Assembly (NCBI GenBank): GCA_041390125.1
Contig: JAWKQN010000010.1
Location: 180,486-244,485, forward strand
Origin: Gemmatimonadota bacterium
GTDB taxonomy: Bacteria > Gemmatimonadota > Gemmatimonadetes > Longimicrobiales > Gaopeijiaceae
Direction of reading: 5' to 3'
DNA length: 64,000 nt
The notes under the pieces were generated by a model. The model saw only the letters and a program-made list of their open reading frames with translations, ran no database searches and had not been told where the DNA came from. Made by a program: the position numbers and the translations under genes. How positions within the stretch are numbered: position 1 is the first letter of the stretch; each line of letters opens with the position of its first letter. This document shows, one piece after another, positions 54,188 to 62,513 of the stretch.

Positions 54188-54418
54188 CTACCAGGCATCC
54201 GGGTCGACGCGTTCGCAGGCTTCCTCGATCGCTGCGGCGACGTCGTCGGCTACGCCACTCTCCCACGCGCCTCCGTACTTCAACAGAGCGGCACCGGGCG
54301 TGCCCTTGGGCGGGGCGACGGAGAGTGAACGGGCATACTCCAGAACCCGGCGTCGCTCCGACTCGTCGAGCCCGCGAAGCTCGTCGACGATCTCGTCGGT
54401 GGTCGATCGCTCGATCAT
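54188..54418 (-). CDS. Small antitoxin-like protein (VapB/DUF2281-type)
   Basis: 76 residues: MIERSTTDEIVDELRGLDESERRRVLEYARSL is of the helical type seen in VapB and DUF2281 antitoxins, followed by a C-terminal tail (AAAIEEACERVDPDAW) that could wrap a toxin. The ATG at 54418 has GAGGTG 7 nt upstream and is preferred to GTG 54424. The expected toxin partner is present only as a stump. Opposite-strand neighbours are unrelated. Confidence 0.65.
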   Translation of the reverse strand: MIERSTTDEIVDELRGLDESERRRVLEYARSLSVAPPKGTPGAALLKYGGAWESGVADDVAAAIEEACERVDPDAW

Positions 54419-54715
54419 GTCCACACCTCATTCGAGAAATGCGGTTCCAGAGGCCGGTTCGCGCCAAGAATCTAACCCTAGCCGCGTCCCGCTTGCTGCG
54501 CACGATGGGCCCGCCGGATACGAATCTGGGCCCACCAGCGAAGCGCGCCTTTCTGGGGCCCTGCGGCAGTGGTCTACCGGCCCAAGAGACCGCTCGAGGG
54601 GAACGATCCTCCCCAGCCGGGGCTCCCTGTTGATGGAGTCCAAGCGAACGTCTCCCCATTGCGTCCCCGCAGGCGACGGGGGGCGCCGCCTCAGCTCGGG
54701 TCGGGAGCGAATACC

Positions 54716-55231
54716 GTGGCACGTCAGCGCTGTCTCCACATCCTCGACGATGTAGCCGCTCGCCGCGACGCCCTGCTCGCCCGACTCGCGGCACAGCCTG
54801 CCGCGTCCCTGACGCACAAGGATCCGCCGGATGGTTGGTCGCCTCTCGAGATCGTCGAGCACCTCGTGCTGGCCGAGCGCTCGGTGTTTCGCGACCTGGA
54901 CGCACTCGCCGACCTGGAGGAGGCTCCGCAGCGGCTCCGGGGTCGGCTCCTGCGACTGCTGGTGGTGGTCATCCTGCGCGGGCCGTTCCGGGTGCGGGTG
55001 CCCACGCGCTCCATGGTTCCCAGCGGGAGCTGGTCGCTGGAGGAATGCGGCCTCGAATGGCGGAGGAATCATGCGCGGCTGCGCGCGTACGCGGAGTCCC
55101 TCCCGGAGGCCGGGTTCCAGCGAGCGATCTTCGCCCACCCGGTGAGTGGTCCTCTTACCGTGTCCCAGGCGATCCACCTGATGAGCGTCCACCTGGGCAC
55201 CCACGAGCGGCAGCTCGACCGTCTGCTCTAG
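54716..55231 (+). CDS. DinB-like superfamily protein
   Basis: 171 residues of a DinB-type four-helix bundle. Possible metal-binding His residues lie in EIVEHLVLAERS (H49), AIHLMSVHLGTHERQL (C-terminal). The start is GTG at 54716 (MARQRCLHIL), with GGGAG 10 nt upstream. A predicted metal-dependent protein of unknown activity, second of its superfamily in this window besides the gene at 27210. Confidence 0.78.
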   Translation: MARQRCLHILDDVAARRDALLARLAAQPAASLTHKDPPDGWSPLEIVEHLVLAERSVFRDLDALADLEEAPQRLRGRLLRLLVVVILRGPFRVRVPTRSMVPSGSWSLEECGLEWRRNHARLRAYAESLPEAGFQRAIFAHPVSGPLTVSQAIHLMSVHLGTHERQLDRLL

Positions 55232-55354
55232 CGTGCCCGCGCGCTCGAAGGGGTGTCGAGCCACGATCGCGTGCGGCGCCGCCTACCGCACTGGCGGCGC
55301 ATGGGTTCTCGTGGGTGGGAGGGCGGCGGGCGGGAACGCCGCCGCCCCCCCGTC

Positions 55355-57886
55355 TCAGTTCACCCGCTGCGTGTAGTCGACGGCGTCGTTGGTGGCGTCA
55401 GGATCGGGCTGCTGGCCCTGCACCGTCCAGGTGCTGGTGTGCAGGCCGACCGTGAGGCCCTCGAACGTGACCGTGACGTCCACCTGGCCGCCGCTCGGCA
55501 CCGGGCCCACGGCGCAGGTCACCACGCCGCCCGTTGCCGTGCAGGTGGCCCCGGTCGCGGAGACGAACCCCAGACCGGTGAGCGGCGTCGAGACCACGGT
55601 GGAGCCCGAGGACTCGGTGGGTCCGGCGTTGGTGACCCGGAACACCGTGTTCATGACGTCCCCCACGAACTGGTTGTCTTCCTGGGAGACCTGGAGCAGG
55701 GACAGGTCGGCCTCGCCGTCATTGTCCTGGATGGTCGCGTCGATCGGGGCGGCGTTGGGGTCGTTGTAGCGCGGGTCCGGGCTGGTCATCCGGTGCTGGA
55801 CCTGATCGGTGTGCAGACCTTGCACGGCCGCATCGTCGATCGCGCGCACGGTCAGGCTGCGCGGCAGCGCCCAGTCGGTGGGGGTGACGGTGAACGGCGG
55901 GGACACGAGCAGCTCGCCCTGTTGGGCGGTGGGCGTCACGGTGACGTCCGACGTCGGCGCGGCGTCCCCCAGGCACGCCGAGTACGTCCGGGGAGACCCA
56001 CCCTCGGCCAGCACCACGGAGGAACGCGTGGCATACAGGCGGTCCGGCCCGGGCTGGTAGCCGGCCAGGGCCAGGACCCCGTCGGGGTTGTGGAGCCGCC
56101 AGGCGCGGGTCGCGTCCAGCGCGAAGCCCTGGAGGGTGCCGAAGGCGCCCCTAGCCAAGGGCGTCTTGGTGGTATGCGTGTTGTCGGTCAGGATGGGGAT
56201 CACCTGCCCGCAGACGCCGCCCTGGAACGGCGCGACGGTGACGGCGCGTAGCGTCCCGTCGTAGTGGACGTTCTCGCTGACCACGATCCGGTCGTACCGA
56301 TCCGGCGTGGTCCCTCCCACCTCGGCGGTGACTTCGCTCTGCGCGTCCAGGACGAGACTGCTCATGGTCAGCGTCCCATAGCGGGGAGAGATGCCCAGCA
56401 CGGTCGGGCCCGGCGTGCCGGGCGAGAGGGTACCGCCCGTGGAGAGCACCCGGTCGAGCGTCCCCCGACCCCGTAGCGTGGCGTGATCGAGCACGAGCTG
56501 GCCCGTCATGCGTCCAGAGCCCGAGATCGTCATGGTGCCCTCGTGGATCTCGAACTCGGACCCGGGCTCGGCGGTGATGAGGCCCGTGTGGATCAGCGTG
56601 CTGGGCGTGCCCGCAGGCCCGCTGGCGTCGACGCGGACCTGGCCCTGGTCCGCCACCGAGATCGTGCCCGTATTGGTCACGTGGGTCTCCTCGCCAAAGA
56701 CGGCCGTCAGCACGAGATCGCCGCCCCCGACCGACGTGATGGTGCCGTCGTTGGTGAACCGTCCGGGTGCCGCGGGAGGCCCACTGGCACTCCACATGAT
56801 CATGAAGTCCCCCCAACGTCCGCTCGCCGGGACGGTCACGAGCTCGATGGTGCCGGAGTTGCGCACCTCGGCGTTGGGCATCTGGAACCAGAGGAAGTTG
56901 CCATGAGTGAGGTCGGCGTCCACGCGGAGGCGAACGCCGGGGCCGATGTCGGTGTCGATCCACGTGCCGCCCTCGACCTGCACGTGCCCGTCGAGCGCAG
57001 GATCGTTGAACCAGAGATGCTGCACGTCACCCAGCGCGAGGAGCGGCAACGCAGGGTTGGCGGTGTTGACCGGGAGCGTGCCGCCGTCCCAGACGAAGTC
57101 GCCGAAGCGGTCGACCCGGATCGGAGCCGAGCCGCCGATCGTTCCCCCGGTCTGCCGGAACGCACCGCCACGGGGAGCAGAATAGGCGCCGTTCGTGTGC
57201 GCGGTCACCTTGATCGTGTCCGCGCCCGAAGTGAGCAGGATCCCGCGATTCTCGAAGTCGCGACCCTCGGTGTCCCCCAGCTCGCCCAGGACCACGAAGC
57301 GAGCAGGGCCGGCCACGCTCATCCAGCCCAGGTTCAGGATGGAGCGGAAGTGCCACTGCGTGGGAGGCGTGCAGCCGCACCCGTTCTCGATCTCCACCAC
57401 GCCGCGGTTCTCGAACCAGTCGGCGTCCGGGAGCACGACGCCGGACGCGGGCGGACTGCTTCCCAGGTGGACGGTCTGGGCTCCGTCGATCTGCAGGCGC
57501 GAGCCCGCTTCGACCACGATGCCCTCGTCGACCAGGAGGCTGTGCTCCAGGCGCAGCGTGGCCGTGGCACCGGCGCCGCCCACCTGCACCAGCGTGGTCA
57601 GCACGTCGTAGTCCGCCGTGACCGTGTAGGTCCCCGGAGCGTCGATGCAGACGTTGTCCGTCAAAGAGGGAGCGCCGGCCGGGGACCAGTTCCCCGCATC
57701 GTACCAGTCCCCGTCCACCCCGCTCGCCCAGGACCGGGTACAGGTATAGCCGGGCACCAGCGTCCGGGCGGCGGTCAGCGCAGGGCGGTCCTCCAGGGGA
57801 GCCGGCGGGGCGTCGGGACCGACGGGTTGATCCTGACAGGCGGTGGCGCCGAGAACGAGCAGGACCAGGGCGGTGTGGCGCGGCAT
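55355..57886 (-). CDS. Large exported beta-helix/adhesin-like lipoprotein
   Basis: 843 residues. Lipoprotein signal (LVLLVLGATAC). The main part resembles cell-surface beta-helix proteins with repeated N-x-G-T strands (NRGVVEIENG, NSGTIELVTV, NDGTITSVGG, NTGTISVADQ, LIHTGLITAEPG), preceded by GDWYDAGNWSPAGAPS, which is typical of autotransporter-like and pectin-lyase-fold repeats. The C-terminal about 90 residues form a DUF11/CARDB-type domain (DLSLLQVSQEDNQFVGDVMNTVF...TGATCTATGGVVTCAVG in pieces). It is probably surface-exposed; ligand unknown. Confidence 0.77.
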   Translation of the reverse strand: MPRHTALVLLVLGATACQDQPVGPDAPPAPLEDRPALTAARTLVPGYTCTRSWASGVDGDWYDAGNWSPAGAPSLTDNVCIDAPGTYTVTADYDVLTTLVQVGGAGATATLRLEHSLLVDEGIVVEAGSRLQIDGAQTVHLGSSPPASGVVLPDADWFENRGVVEIENGCGCTPPTQWHFRSILNLGWMSVAGPARFVVLGELGDTEGRDFENRGILLTSGADTIKVTAHTNGAYSAPRGGAFRQTGGTIGGSAPIRVDRFGDFVWDGGTLPVNTANPALPLLALGDVQHLWFNDPALDGHVQVEGGTWIDTDIGPGVRLRVDADLTHGNFLWFQMPNAEVRNSGTIELVTVPASGRWGDFMIMWSASGPPAAPGRFTNDGTITSVGGGDLVLTAVFGEETHVTNTGTISVADQGQVRVDASGPAGTPSTLIHTGLITAEPGSEFEIHEGTMTISGSGRMTGQLVLDHATLRGRGTLDRVLSTGGTLSPGTPGPTVLGISPRYGTLTMSSLVLDAQSEVTAEVGGTTPDRYDRIVVSENVHYDGTLRAVTVAPFQGGVCGQVIPILTDNTHTTKTPLARGAFGTLQGFALDATRAWRLHNPDGVLALAGYQPGPDRLYATRSSVVLAEGGSPRTYSACLGDAAPTSDVTVTPTAQQGELLVSPPFTVTPTDWALPRSLTVRAIDDAAVQGLHTDQVQHRMTSPDPRYNDPNAAPIDATIQDNDGEADLSLLQVSQEDNQFVGDVMNTVFRVTNAGPTESSGSTVVSTPLTGLGFVSATGATCTATGGVVTCAVGPVPSGGQVDVTVTFEGLTVGLHTSTWTVQGQQPDPDATNDAVDYTQRVN

Positions 57887-58040
57887 GGTGGGTGTCCGGG
57901 GACGGGTCGGGAGCCACCGGGGCGGTGCCTCGTCTCACGGGTCCCGGCGACGGAAGGGCGGCGGGTTGGACATGGGACGGGCCCACCACCGTTCTGCGAG
58001 GCCGGAGCCGCGACCCGTGACGCGCGCTGCGGGCTGCCCC

Positions 58041-58478
58041 CTACCCGAGCTCCTGCGCCAGCCCGATCAGAATCCCCTCGGGTCCCCGGATGTAGCAGAG
58101 CCGGTAGGCGTCCCGGTACTGGACCACCCGGTCCACCACCTCGGCCCCGAGCGGACGCAGCCGGTCGAGGGTCGCGTCGAGGTCCTCCACCGCGAACATG
58201 ACGCGCAGGTAGCCGAGCACGTTCACGGGCGCGTTGCGATGGTCGGCGGCCACGGGTGGGGAGAGGAAGCGGGACAGCTCCAGGCGGCTGTGCCCATCCG
58301 GCGTGCGCATCATGGCGATCTGCACGCGCATGTCCTCGAGGCCGGTCACCCCCTCGGCCCAGTCGCCCTCGACGGAGGCGCGCCCCTCGAGCTCGAGACC
58401 GAGGGCGGTGAAGAACTCCACCGCGGCGTCGAGGTCCTCGACCACGATGCCCACGTTGTCCATGCGCCTGACGGTCAT
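58041..58478 (-). CDS. VOC-family (glyoxalase/bleomycin-resistance fold) protein
   Basis: 145 residues of the vicinal-oxygen-chelate fold with two beta-alpha-beta-beta-beta units: RRMDNVGIVVEDLDAAVEFFTALG and LGYLRVMFAVEDLDATLDRLRPLG, ending RLCYIRGPEGILIGLAQEL. Candidate metal ligands are N5/H-type positions and E139-type residues but the first His of glyoxalase I is replaced (DNVGIVV). Function unknown. It follows the ABM-domain gene on the same strand. Confidence 0.87.
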   Translation of the reverse strand: MTVRRMDNVGIVVEDLDAAVEFFTALGLELEGRASVEGDWAEGVTGLEDMRVQIAMMRTPDGHSRLELSRFLSPPVAADHRNAPVNVLGYLRVMFAVEDLDATLDRLRPLGAEVVDRVVQYRDAYRLCYIRGPEGILIGLAQELG

Positions 58479-58518
58479 CGTCGCTCCAGGGGGGCGGAGT
58501 GGCTCGGCGTGAGAAAGA

Positions 58519-58812
58519 TCAGGCGAGGCCTACGCCGCCCAGCGGCGTGGTGACGAAGCGCGCTCCGAATCCCTCGATCATCGGACGGCCTTTGCGGATG
58601 GCCTCCTGCACCGAGGGGAGCGACAGGGAGGCCTGGTGACTCTGCTCCGTATCCCACACCTCGGTCACCCAGAGGGCGTTCTCGTCCTCCGGGTCCTGGG
58701 CCACGATGTAGCTCCGGCAGCCGGGCATCCCCTGCAGCCCCTCCAGCAGGATCCCGGCGAGCTCGTCCCGCTTCCCCGGAACCGTGATCATCTTTCCGAT
58801 CAAGCCGTACAT
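58519..58812 (-). CDS. Antibiotic-biosynthesis-monooxygenase (ABM) domain protein
   Basis: 97 residues of the ABM dimeric alpha/beta-barrel fold: MYGLIGKMITVPGKRDELAGILLEGL, GCRSYIVAQDPEDENALWVTEVW and HQASLSLPSVQEAI in pieces. The ATG at 58812 is preceded by AAGGTG. Probably cytoplasmic, of the quinol-monooxygenase-like type; activity unknown. It ends 40 nt before the VOC gene start, likely the same transcript. Confidence 0.85.
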   Translation of the reverse strand: MYGLIGKMITVPGKRDELAGILLEGLQGMPGCRSYIVAQDPEDENALWVTEVWDTEQSHQASLSLPSVQEAIRKGRPMIEGFGARFVTTPLGGVGLA

Positions 58813-59203
58813 GCGGACACCTTCTGGCGGGGGTGATGGTGCTCGATGCATCGATCCTGCACCGGATGTCGGTGCGCGGCCAGAGGTGGGAGTCGGCGAC
58901 GGGCCTGGAGGTGATGCATCGCGGGATCCGGAGGATGCGGTGTGCGGCCTCTGCGTCCGACATCCTTCGGTGCCGAGGGGACCGATCCGCAGCGTTGCGG
59001 AGAGAGGGTGTCCCGAGCCAGGGCAGCGCCGGCCCGGCGTGGTTCCGGCGCGACGCCACGGGAGCCCTGTAACGACGGGATTCGTGGCGCAGGCGCTGCG
59101 CCGAAGCCGCGTCGGCATGCCTCCTGCGCGCGATTCGGGCCCGTCCTCCTCGCGTCGGTCCCGTCCGCCGCGACCGGGCACCCTGGATCCTGGAGCTTCA
59201 CCG
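58813..59203. other. 391-nt divergent intergenic region
   Basis: Between the ABM gene (-) and the DUF4382 gene (+). Should carry both promoters. No gene, and no convincing dyad beyond short GC palindromes, is visible. Confidence 0.5.
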
Positions 59204-60193
59204 ATGTCTCTCCGCGCCCGCCTTCTCCCGATTCTCGTCCTGCCGATGCTGGCGTTCGCGGCGTGCGACTCCGACGGGACCTCCACCCTCGATGACGGCC
59301 CGACCCGCCTCTCGGTGTACCTGACCGACGCGCCCGGGGACGTGGCCGCGGTCTGGGTGGACGTGGCCGAGATCTACTTCCAGGGCGGGCCCGGCGGGCG
59401 TACCTCCGTGCTCGAAGAGCCGACCGGTCTGATCGAGCTGACCGCGCTGGCGGACGAGACCCGTCTGCTGGTGGGCGACCTGCAGCTCGATCCCGGTATC
59501 TACCGGCAACTGCGGCTGGTCCTGCGGGCCGCGGTGCTCGAGGCCACGGACGGGCAGGTGTACGCGTTCGGCGGAGCCGAGCACCCGGACGGGCTGCCGG
59601 TTACCGGCGACCTGCAGTGCCCGAGCTGCAGCGGGAGCGGCCTCAAGATCAAGCTGGCCGGCGACGCGGTGGAGCTGACCGAGGGCGGCAACGCAGTGGT
59701 GCTGGACTTCGACGTGAGCCAGAGCTTCGGCCACGCGGCGGGGCGCTCCGGCAAGTGGATCATGAGCCCGGTCATCCATGCCGTGCGCACGCCGGACAGC
59801 GACGACCCCGAGGCGCCCGATGCGGGCGGCAGCATTGTGGGGACGGTGGTGCTCGCCCAGGACGAGGCGGGCAGCCCCGTGCAGATCCCGCAGTGCCCCG
59901 AGGGCACGGACCGCTCCCTCGCCGACTTTGTGCCCGCGGCGGTGGCGCTAACGCTGGCGGACGGAGACGGCTCCCCGATCGTGCGGACCGGCGTGGTCGG
60001 CGAGGGCAGTGCCTTCCGCATCGCACCGCTCGATCCAGACACGTACACGCTGGGCGTGCAGAACCTGGAGCTGGACGCGTTCACGCTGGAGTGGACGGCG
60101 ACCGTGGAGCCGGGTGAGGTGAGCGTAGGTGAGGGGGAGCGGGTGGAGGGGGTGGTGTATACGGTGACGGGGGCGGGGTGTGTGGCGCGGTGA
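59204..60193 (+). CDS. DUF4382 lipoprotein
   Basis: 329 residues. Lipoprotein signal LLPILVLPMLAFAAC (C21). The first domain fits DUF4382 (RLSVYLTDAPGDVAAVWVDVAEIYF and LDPGIYRQLRLVL in pieces), followed by a carboxypeptidase-regulatory-like domain (GGSIVGTVVLAQ...DPDTYTLGVQNL). Such proteins are secreted and of unknown role. The ATG was chosen because it opens the signal. Its 3' end is a G/T-rich tail. Confidence 0.82.
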   Translation: MSLRARLLPILVLPMLAFAACDSDGTSTLDDGPTRLSVYLTDAPGDVAAVWVDVAEIYFQGGPGGRTSVLEEPTGLIELTALADETRLLVGDLQLDPGIYRQLRLVLRAAVLEATDGQVYAFGGAEHPDGLPVTGDLQCPSCSGSGLKIKLAGDAVELTEGGNAVVLDFDVSQSFGHAAGRSGKWIMSPVIHAVRTPDSDDPEAPDAGGSIVGTVVLAQDEAGSPVQIPQCPEGTDRSLADFVPAAVALTLADGDGSPIVRTGVVGEGSAFRIAPLDPDTYTLGVQNLELDAFTLEWTATVEPGEVSVGEGERVEGVVYTVTGAGCVAR

Positions 60194-60214
60194 CGGTAGG
60201 ATGACTCCCGCCGG

Positions 60215-60238
60215 GGCGCACACCTGTAGGTGATCGCC
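60215..60238 (+). terminator. Possible terminator after the DUF4382 gene
   Basis: GGCG-CA-CACC TGTA GGTG-AT-CGCC, two stacked 4-bp stems with a small internal loop, followed by TTCTC; 22 nt after the stop. Confidence 0.4.
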
Positions 60239-60915
60239 TTCTCAAACTGCGTAATATGGTGCCAGGTCGCGCTATTGCTCCAAGGCCGCGCCTATCGTAC
60301 GTCGCAAAGCCTACCCAACCACGCCTCGCGAGGAACTCGGCGTCGCCCAGACCACGGCACCGCATACTACGATGGCCTCGACGCCTCCCGAGGTTCACGA
60401 CCTCCCCCGGCGCGATTCGCCATCACTAGAACGCGTTTACTTACCTTCCGCGGGGCGTCTCTCGGCGGACGGACCGGACATTGGATCGCCAGGGAGGCGG
60501 AGCGCTGGGGACTAAGAGCAGACCCCCAAGGCGCGAGCGGTTCATAGGACTCACCGAAGGCCGCCCTGCGTGGCTCGATAAGGGTGGATCGATTGGCCTC
60601 GCCGTGAGGCTATTGCGGGTGCGACGGGTCCGGGCTGGCGGATCCAGAGCCGGGCGAGCAGAGCTTCCCGCATCGCCGTCGTCCTCTAACTGAGCGTACC
60701 GGCGAACGCGAAGAAACTACGCCCTAGCTCGCGCTACCAGTCCTCAAGGCTTACAGCGCCTCAGCGCTGAGCCGCATTGTGCAGAGCGGCCATCAGTCGC
60801 CATCGCGCTTCGAAGCGGTACGCCTTGTTCGTCCCGATTGAGCCGAGCGTGGTGGTTGGGCGGCTGCGAGGCACTCCAAGAGCATGTCTCACAATGAACA
60901 TTGTCAAAGTGACAG
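60239..60915. other. Gene-poor, lower-GC stretch downstream of the retron
   Basis: About 680 nt. Short open frames exist on both strands but none has a ribosome-binding site, codon pattern or sequence I recognise. A small palindrome ACAATG-AA-CATTGT at 60891-60904, 12 nt past the reverse transcriptase stop, could act as a weak terminator. The stretch may hold decayed DNA that came with the retron. Confidence 0.5.
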
Positions 60916-61956
60916 TCAGTCGGTCTGGTCTGAGCTCTGCAAATATGGCAACAGCACCTCCCGCAGCTGGATGGCGTCACTGTCGGCGGGTTCGAACTGA
61001 AGTACAAACGCGGCGCGCCCAAGCATGTGCTCAACATACCGGGCCCTTGTCTCACCAATCCGCTTCAAGTGAGACCCGAGACCAAACCGTCTCACATAGT
61101 GTAGAACCTGTCGCACCTCGCGGCGAACCCGAGGCGGCGTCCGTGCACGAGTGTTAACAACCACGCCAGTGACCTCTTGCCGCCTTGATCGGTGCATCGC
61201 CTTCGTCTTGGACTCGTTCAATCTGAGGCCCCCGCTTGCCAAGACGTCGCGCACGAATCGGACTGTCGGGCCGATGTTCACGCCCCCAGATATCGTTATA
61301 TCATCTGCGTATCGGGTGTAGCGGTATCCAGCGGCGAGGCAATAGGCTCCGATCCGGCGGTCTAGTGACCGGAATAGCAGGTTGGACAGCGCTGGGCTAG
61401 TTGGTGCGCCCTGAGGCAAGCACCCATCGAGTGTCGTCAAGTTGGCTAACGCGCCCCCTGCGGAGCGACTGTACCCGAGAGAGCGGAAAAGCCGAAGCAC
61501 TTGCCTTATGGAGAAGCTTGGGAAGTAGTCCCGAACATCTAGCGAGAGAACTACCCGCTGCCCTTGGTGGAATCGTGCATTCGCCTTGATCCCCAAGCCG
61601 GGCACGAACCCTTTTGCGAATCTTGATACTGGGACAAGGTAGAGAATCTGGTCAAGAATCCAGCGTTGGATCTCTTTGAGGCTGGGCAAGGGCTCGGCAA
61701 TCTCGCGGCGGCCACCAGACCGCTTGGGCACCATGAAACGCCTATACATGCGATCTTGCGCGTAGCAGCACGCGAGGACGTATTCTTGATCGTATCCCAC
61801 GAGGCCTGCCAAGTGGGTTACGTCGAAGATTACAGGAAGACCCGCACGGTGTAAGCGAAGGCCGTAGGCGAGGCAGGCCGAGACGTACTGTTCGCTCTTC
61901 CCACTGAGCGCCGCGCGGGTGCGGAAGCGCACGGCGTAGTCAGACCAGTCCATCAT
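60916..61956 (-). CDS. Retron reverse transcriptase
   Basis: 346 residues, start MMDWSDYAVRF directly after the msr-msd RNA. It copies msd RNA into the DNA part of a 2'-5' branched RNA-DNA hybrid (msDNA). The polymerase motifs are complete: first catalytic Asp region LSLDVRDYFPSF (D140), PQGAPTSPALSNL (181-193) and YADD (216-219). The two retron-specific motifs are also present: NAxxH as NARFH (126-130, region X) and VTG (262-264, region Y). This excludes group II intron and DGR enzymes; no maturase or endonuclease domain is present. In retron defence systems the RT-msDNA complex holds an effector in check; here the effector candidates are the two genes upstream. Confidence 0.93.
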   Translation of the reverse strand: MMDWSDYAVRFRTRAALSGKSEQYVSACLAYGLRLHRAGLPVIFDVTHLAGLVGYDQEYVLACCYAQDRMYRRFMVPKRSGGRREIAEPLPSLKEIQRWILDQILYLVPVSRFAKGFVPGLGIKANARFHQGQRVVLSLDVRDYFPSFSIRQVLRLFRSLGYSRSAGGALANLTTLDGCLPQGAPTSPALSNLLFRSLDRRIGAYCLAAGYRYTRYADDITISGGVNIGPTVRFVRDVLASGGLRLNESKTKAMHRSRRQEVTGVVVNTRARTPPRVRREVRQVLHYVRRFGLGSHLKRIGETRARYVEHMLGRAAFVLQFEPADSDAIQLREVLLPYLQSSDQTD

Positions 61957-61967
61957 GCCCAAGGGGT

Positions 61968-62192
61968 GAGGATGCTCAGCACTACGAACTCGCTGTCGTT
62001 CCCGGACGCCGGCCACGCCGGCGTCCACGCGAAGCGAAGCGGAGCGCTCGTTGGACCTTCCGGTGCGCGCTCCTGCGCGCAGGCCCGAAGGGCCAGGAAT
62101 GTCCAACGAGGGTTTTGAAACAGGTTCTTCCTAAGTGAGCGACTCGCTCACCCGGCAGCATTGCTGCCAGCAGGCTAGTGCTGAGCATCCCC
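61968..62192 (-). ncRNA. Retron msr-msd RNA
   Basis: Template and scaffold RNA of the retron, 225 nt, filling the gap between the winged-helix gene and the RT gene. Ends: a1 (62176-62190) and a2 (61970-61984) are perfect 15-bp inverted repeats, extendable by a G-U and a G-C pair. The a1 arm is followed by ...CACTAGCC, so the G at 62175 in TAGC is the expected 2'-OH branching guanosine. msr part: hairpins at 62152-62170 (CTGGCAG/CTGCCGG) and 62135-62151 (GTGAGCG/CGCTCAC, loop AGT). msd part: a long stem CTCGTTGGAC/GTCCAACGAG (62101-62110 with 62047-62056) enclosing GGCCC/GGGCC and TGCGCGC/GCGCGCA (62064-62081), and a second perfect 10-bp hairpin GGACGCCGGC/GCCGGCGTCC (62004-62026). The exact msr/msd border is not visible. 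Confidence 0.88.
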
Positions 62193-62513
62193 CTAGGACC
62201 TTGGTAGAGTACCGCCCGGCGGGAGGGTCGGCAAGAACGGGAAGTCGAGTGCTAGCGGATCACAGCGATGGTGATACAGGGGCTCCCACTCCGTCCACCC
62301 CTTTTCGGCATTCGACCTCGTAAGTACCTCATGACCTTCATCAGTTAGTTCGAAGCTGCCGTCGGAAGCTCTCGATATCAGGTCTTGCTGGATTCCTAGT
62401 TCCAGCAGGTTCACAATCTGATTGGGACGCAACCCTTGTCTAAACAGCGGGGTCATTTCGCCCCGGCGGGCGATCTGACGTAGCAAAGTCGCTAGGTGGT
62501 GCGCGGCCGTCAT
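62193..62513 (-). CDS. Retron-associated winged-helix protein
   Basis: 106 residues: helices LATLLRQIARRGEMTPLF and RPNQIVNLLELGIQQDLI, then the wing SDGSFELTDEGHEVL, then a short Trp/His-containing tail (WTEWEPLYHHRC). Predicted DNA- or msDNA-binding protein. Its ATG lies in the end of the phosphoribosyltransferase gene (4-nt overlap), and its TAG stop directly abuts the a1 repeat of the msr-msd RNA. In retrons with a two-gene effector, such a protein usually partners the enzyme (established pattern for several retron types; applied here by inference). Confidence 0.78.
   Translation of the reverse strand: MTAAHHLATLLRQIARRGEMTPLFRQGLRPNQIVNLLELGIQQDLISRASDGSFELTDEGHEVLTRSNAEKGWTEWEPLYHHRCDPLALDFPFLPTLPPGGTLPRS

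Noticed and set aside
60744..61058. Minus-strand frame overlapping the RT 3' end
   Set aside because: Overlaps the RT coding region in another frame and shows no family signature.
61982..62188. 68-residue minus-strand frame upstream of the RT
   Set aside because: It coincides with the msr-msd RNA; its apparent coding is explained by the hairpins, with no ribosome-binding site.
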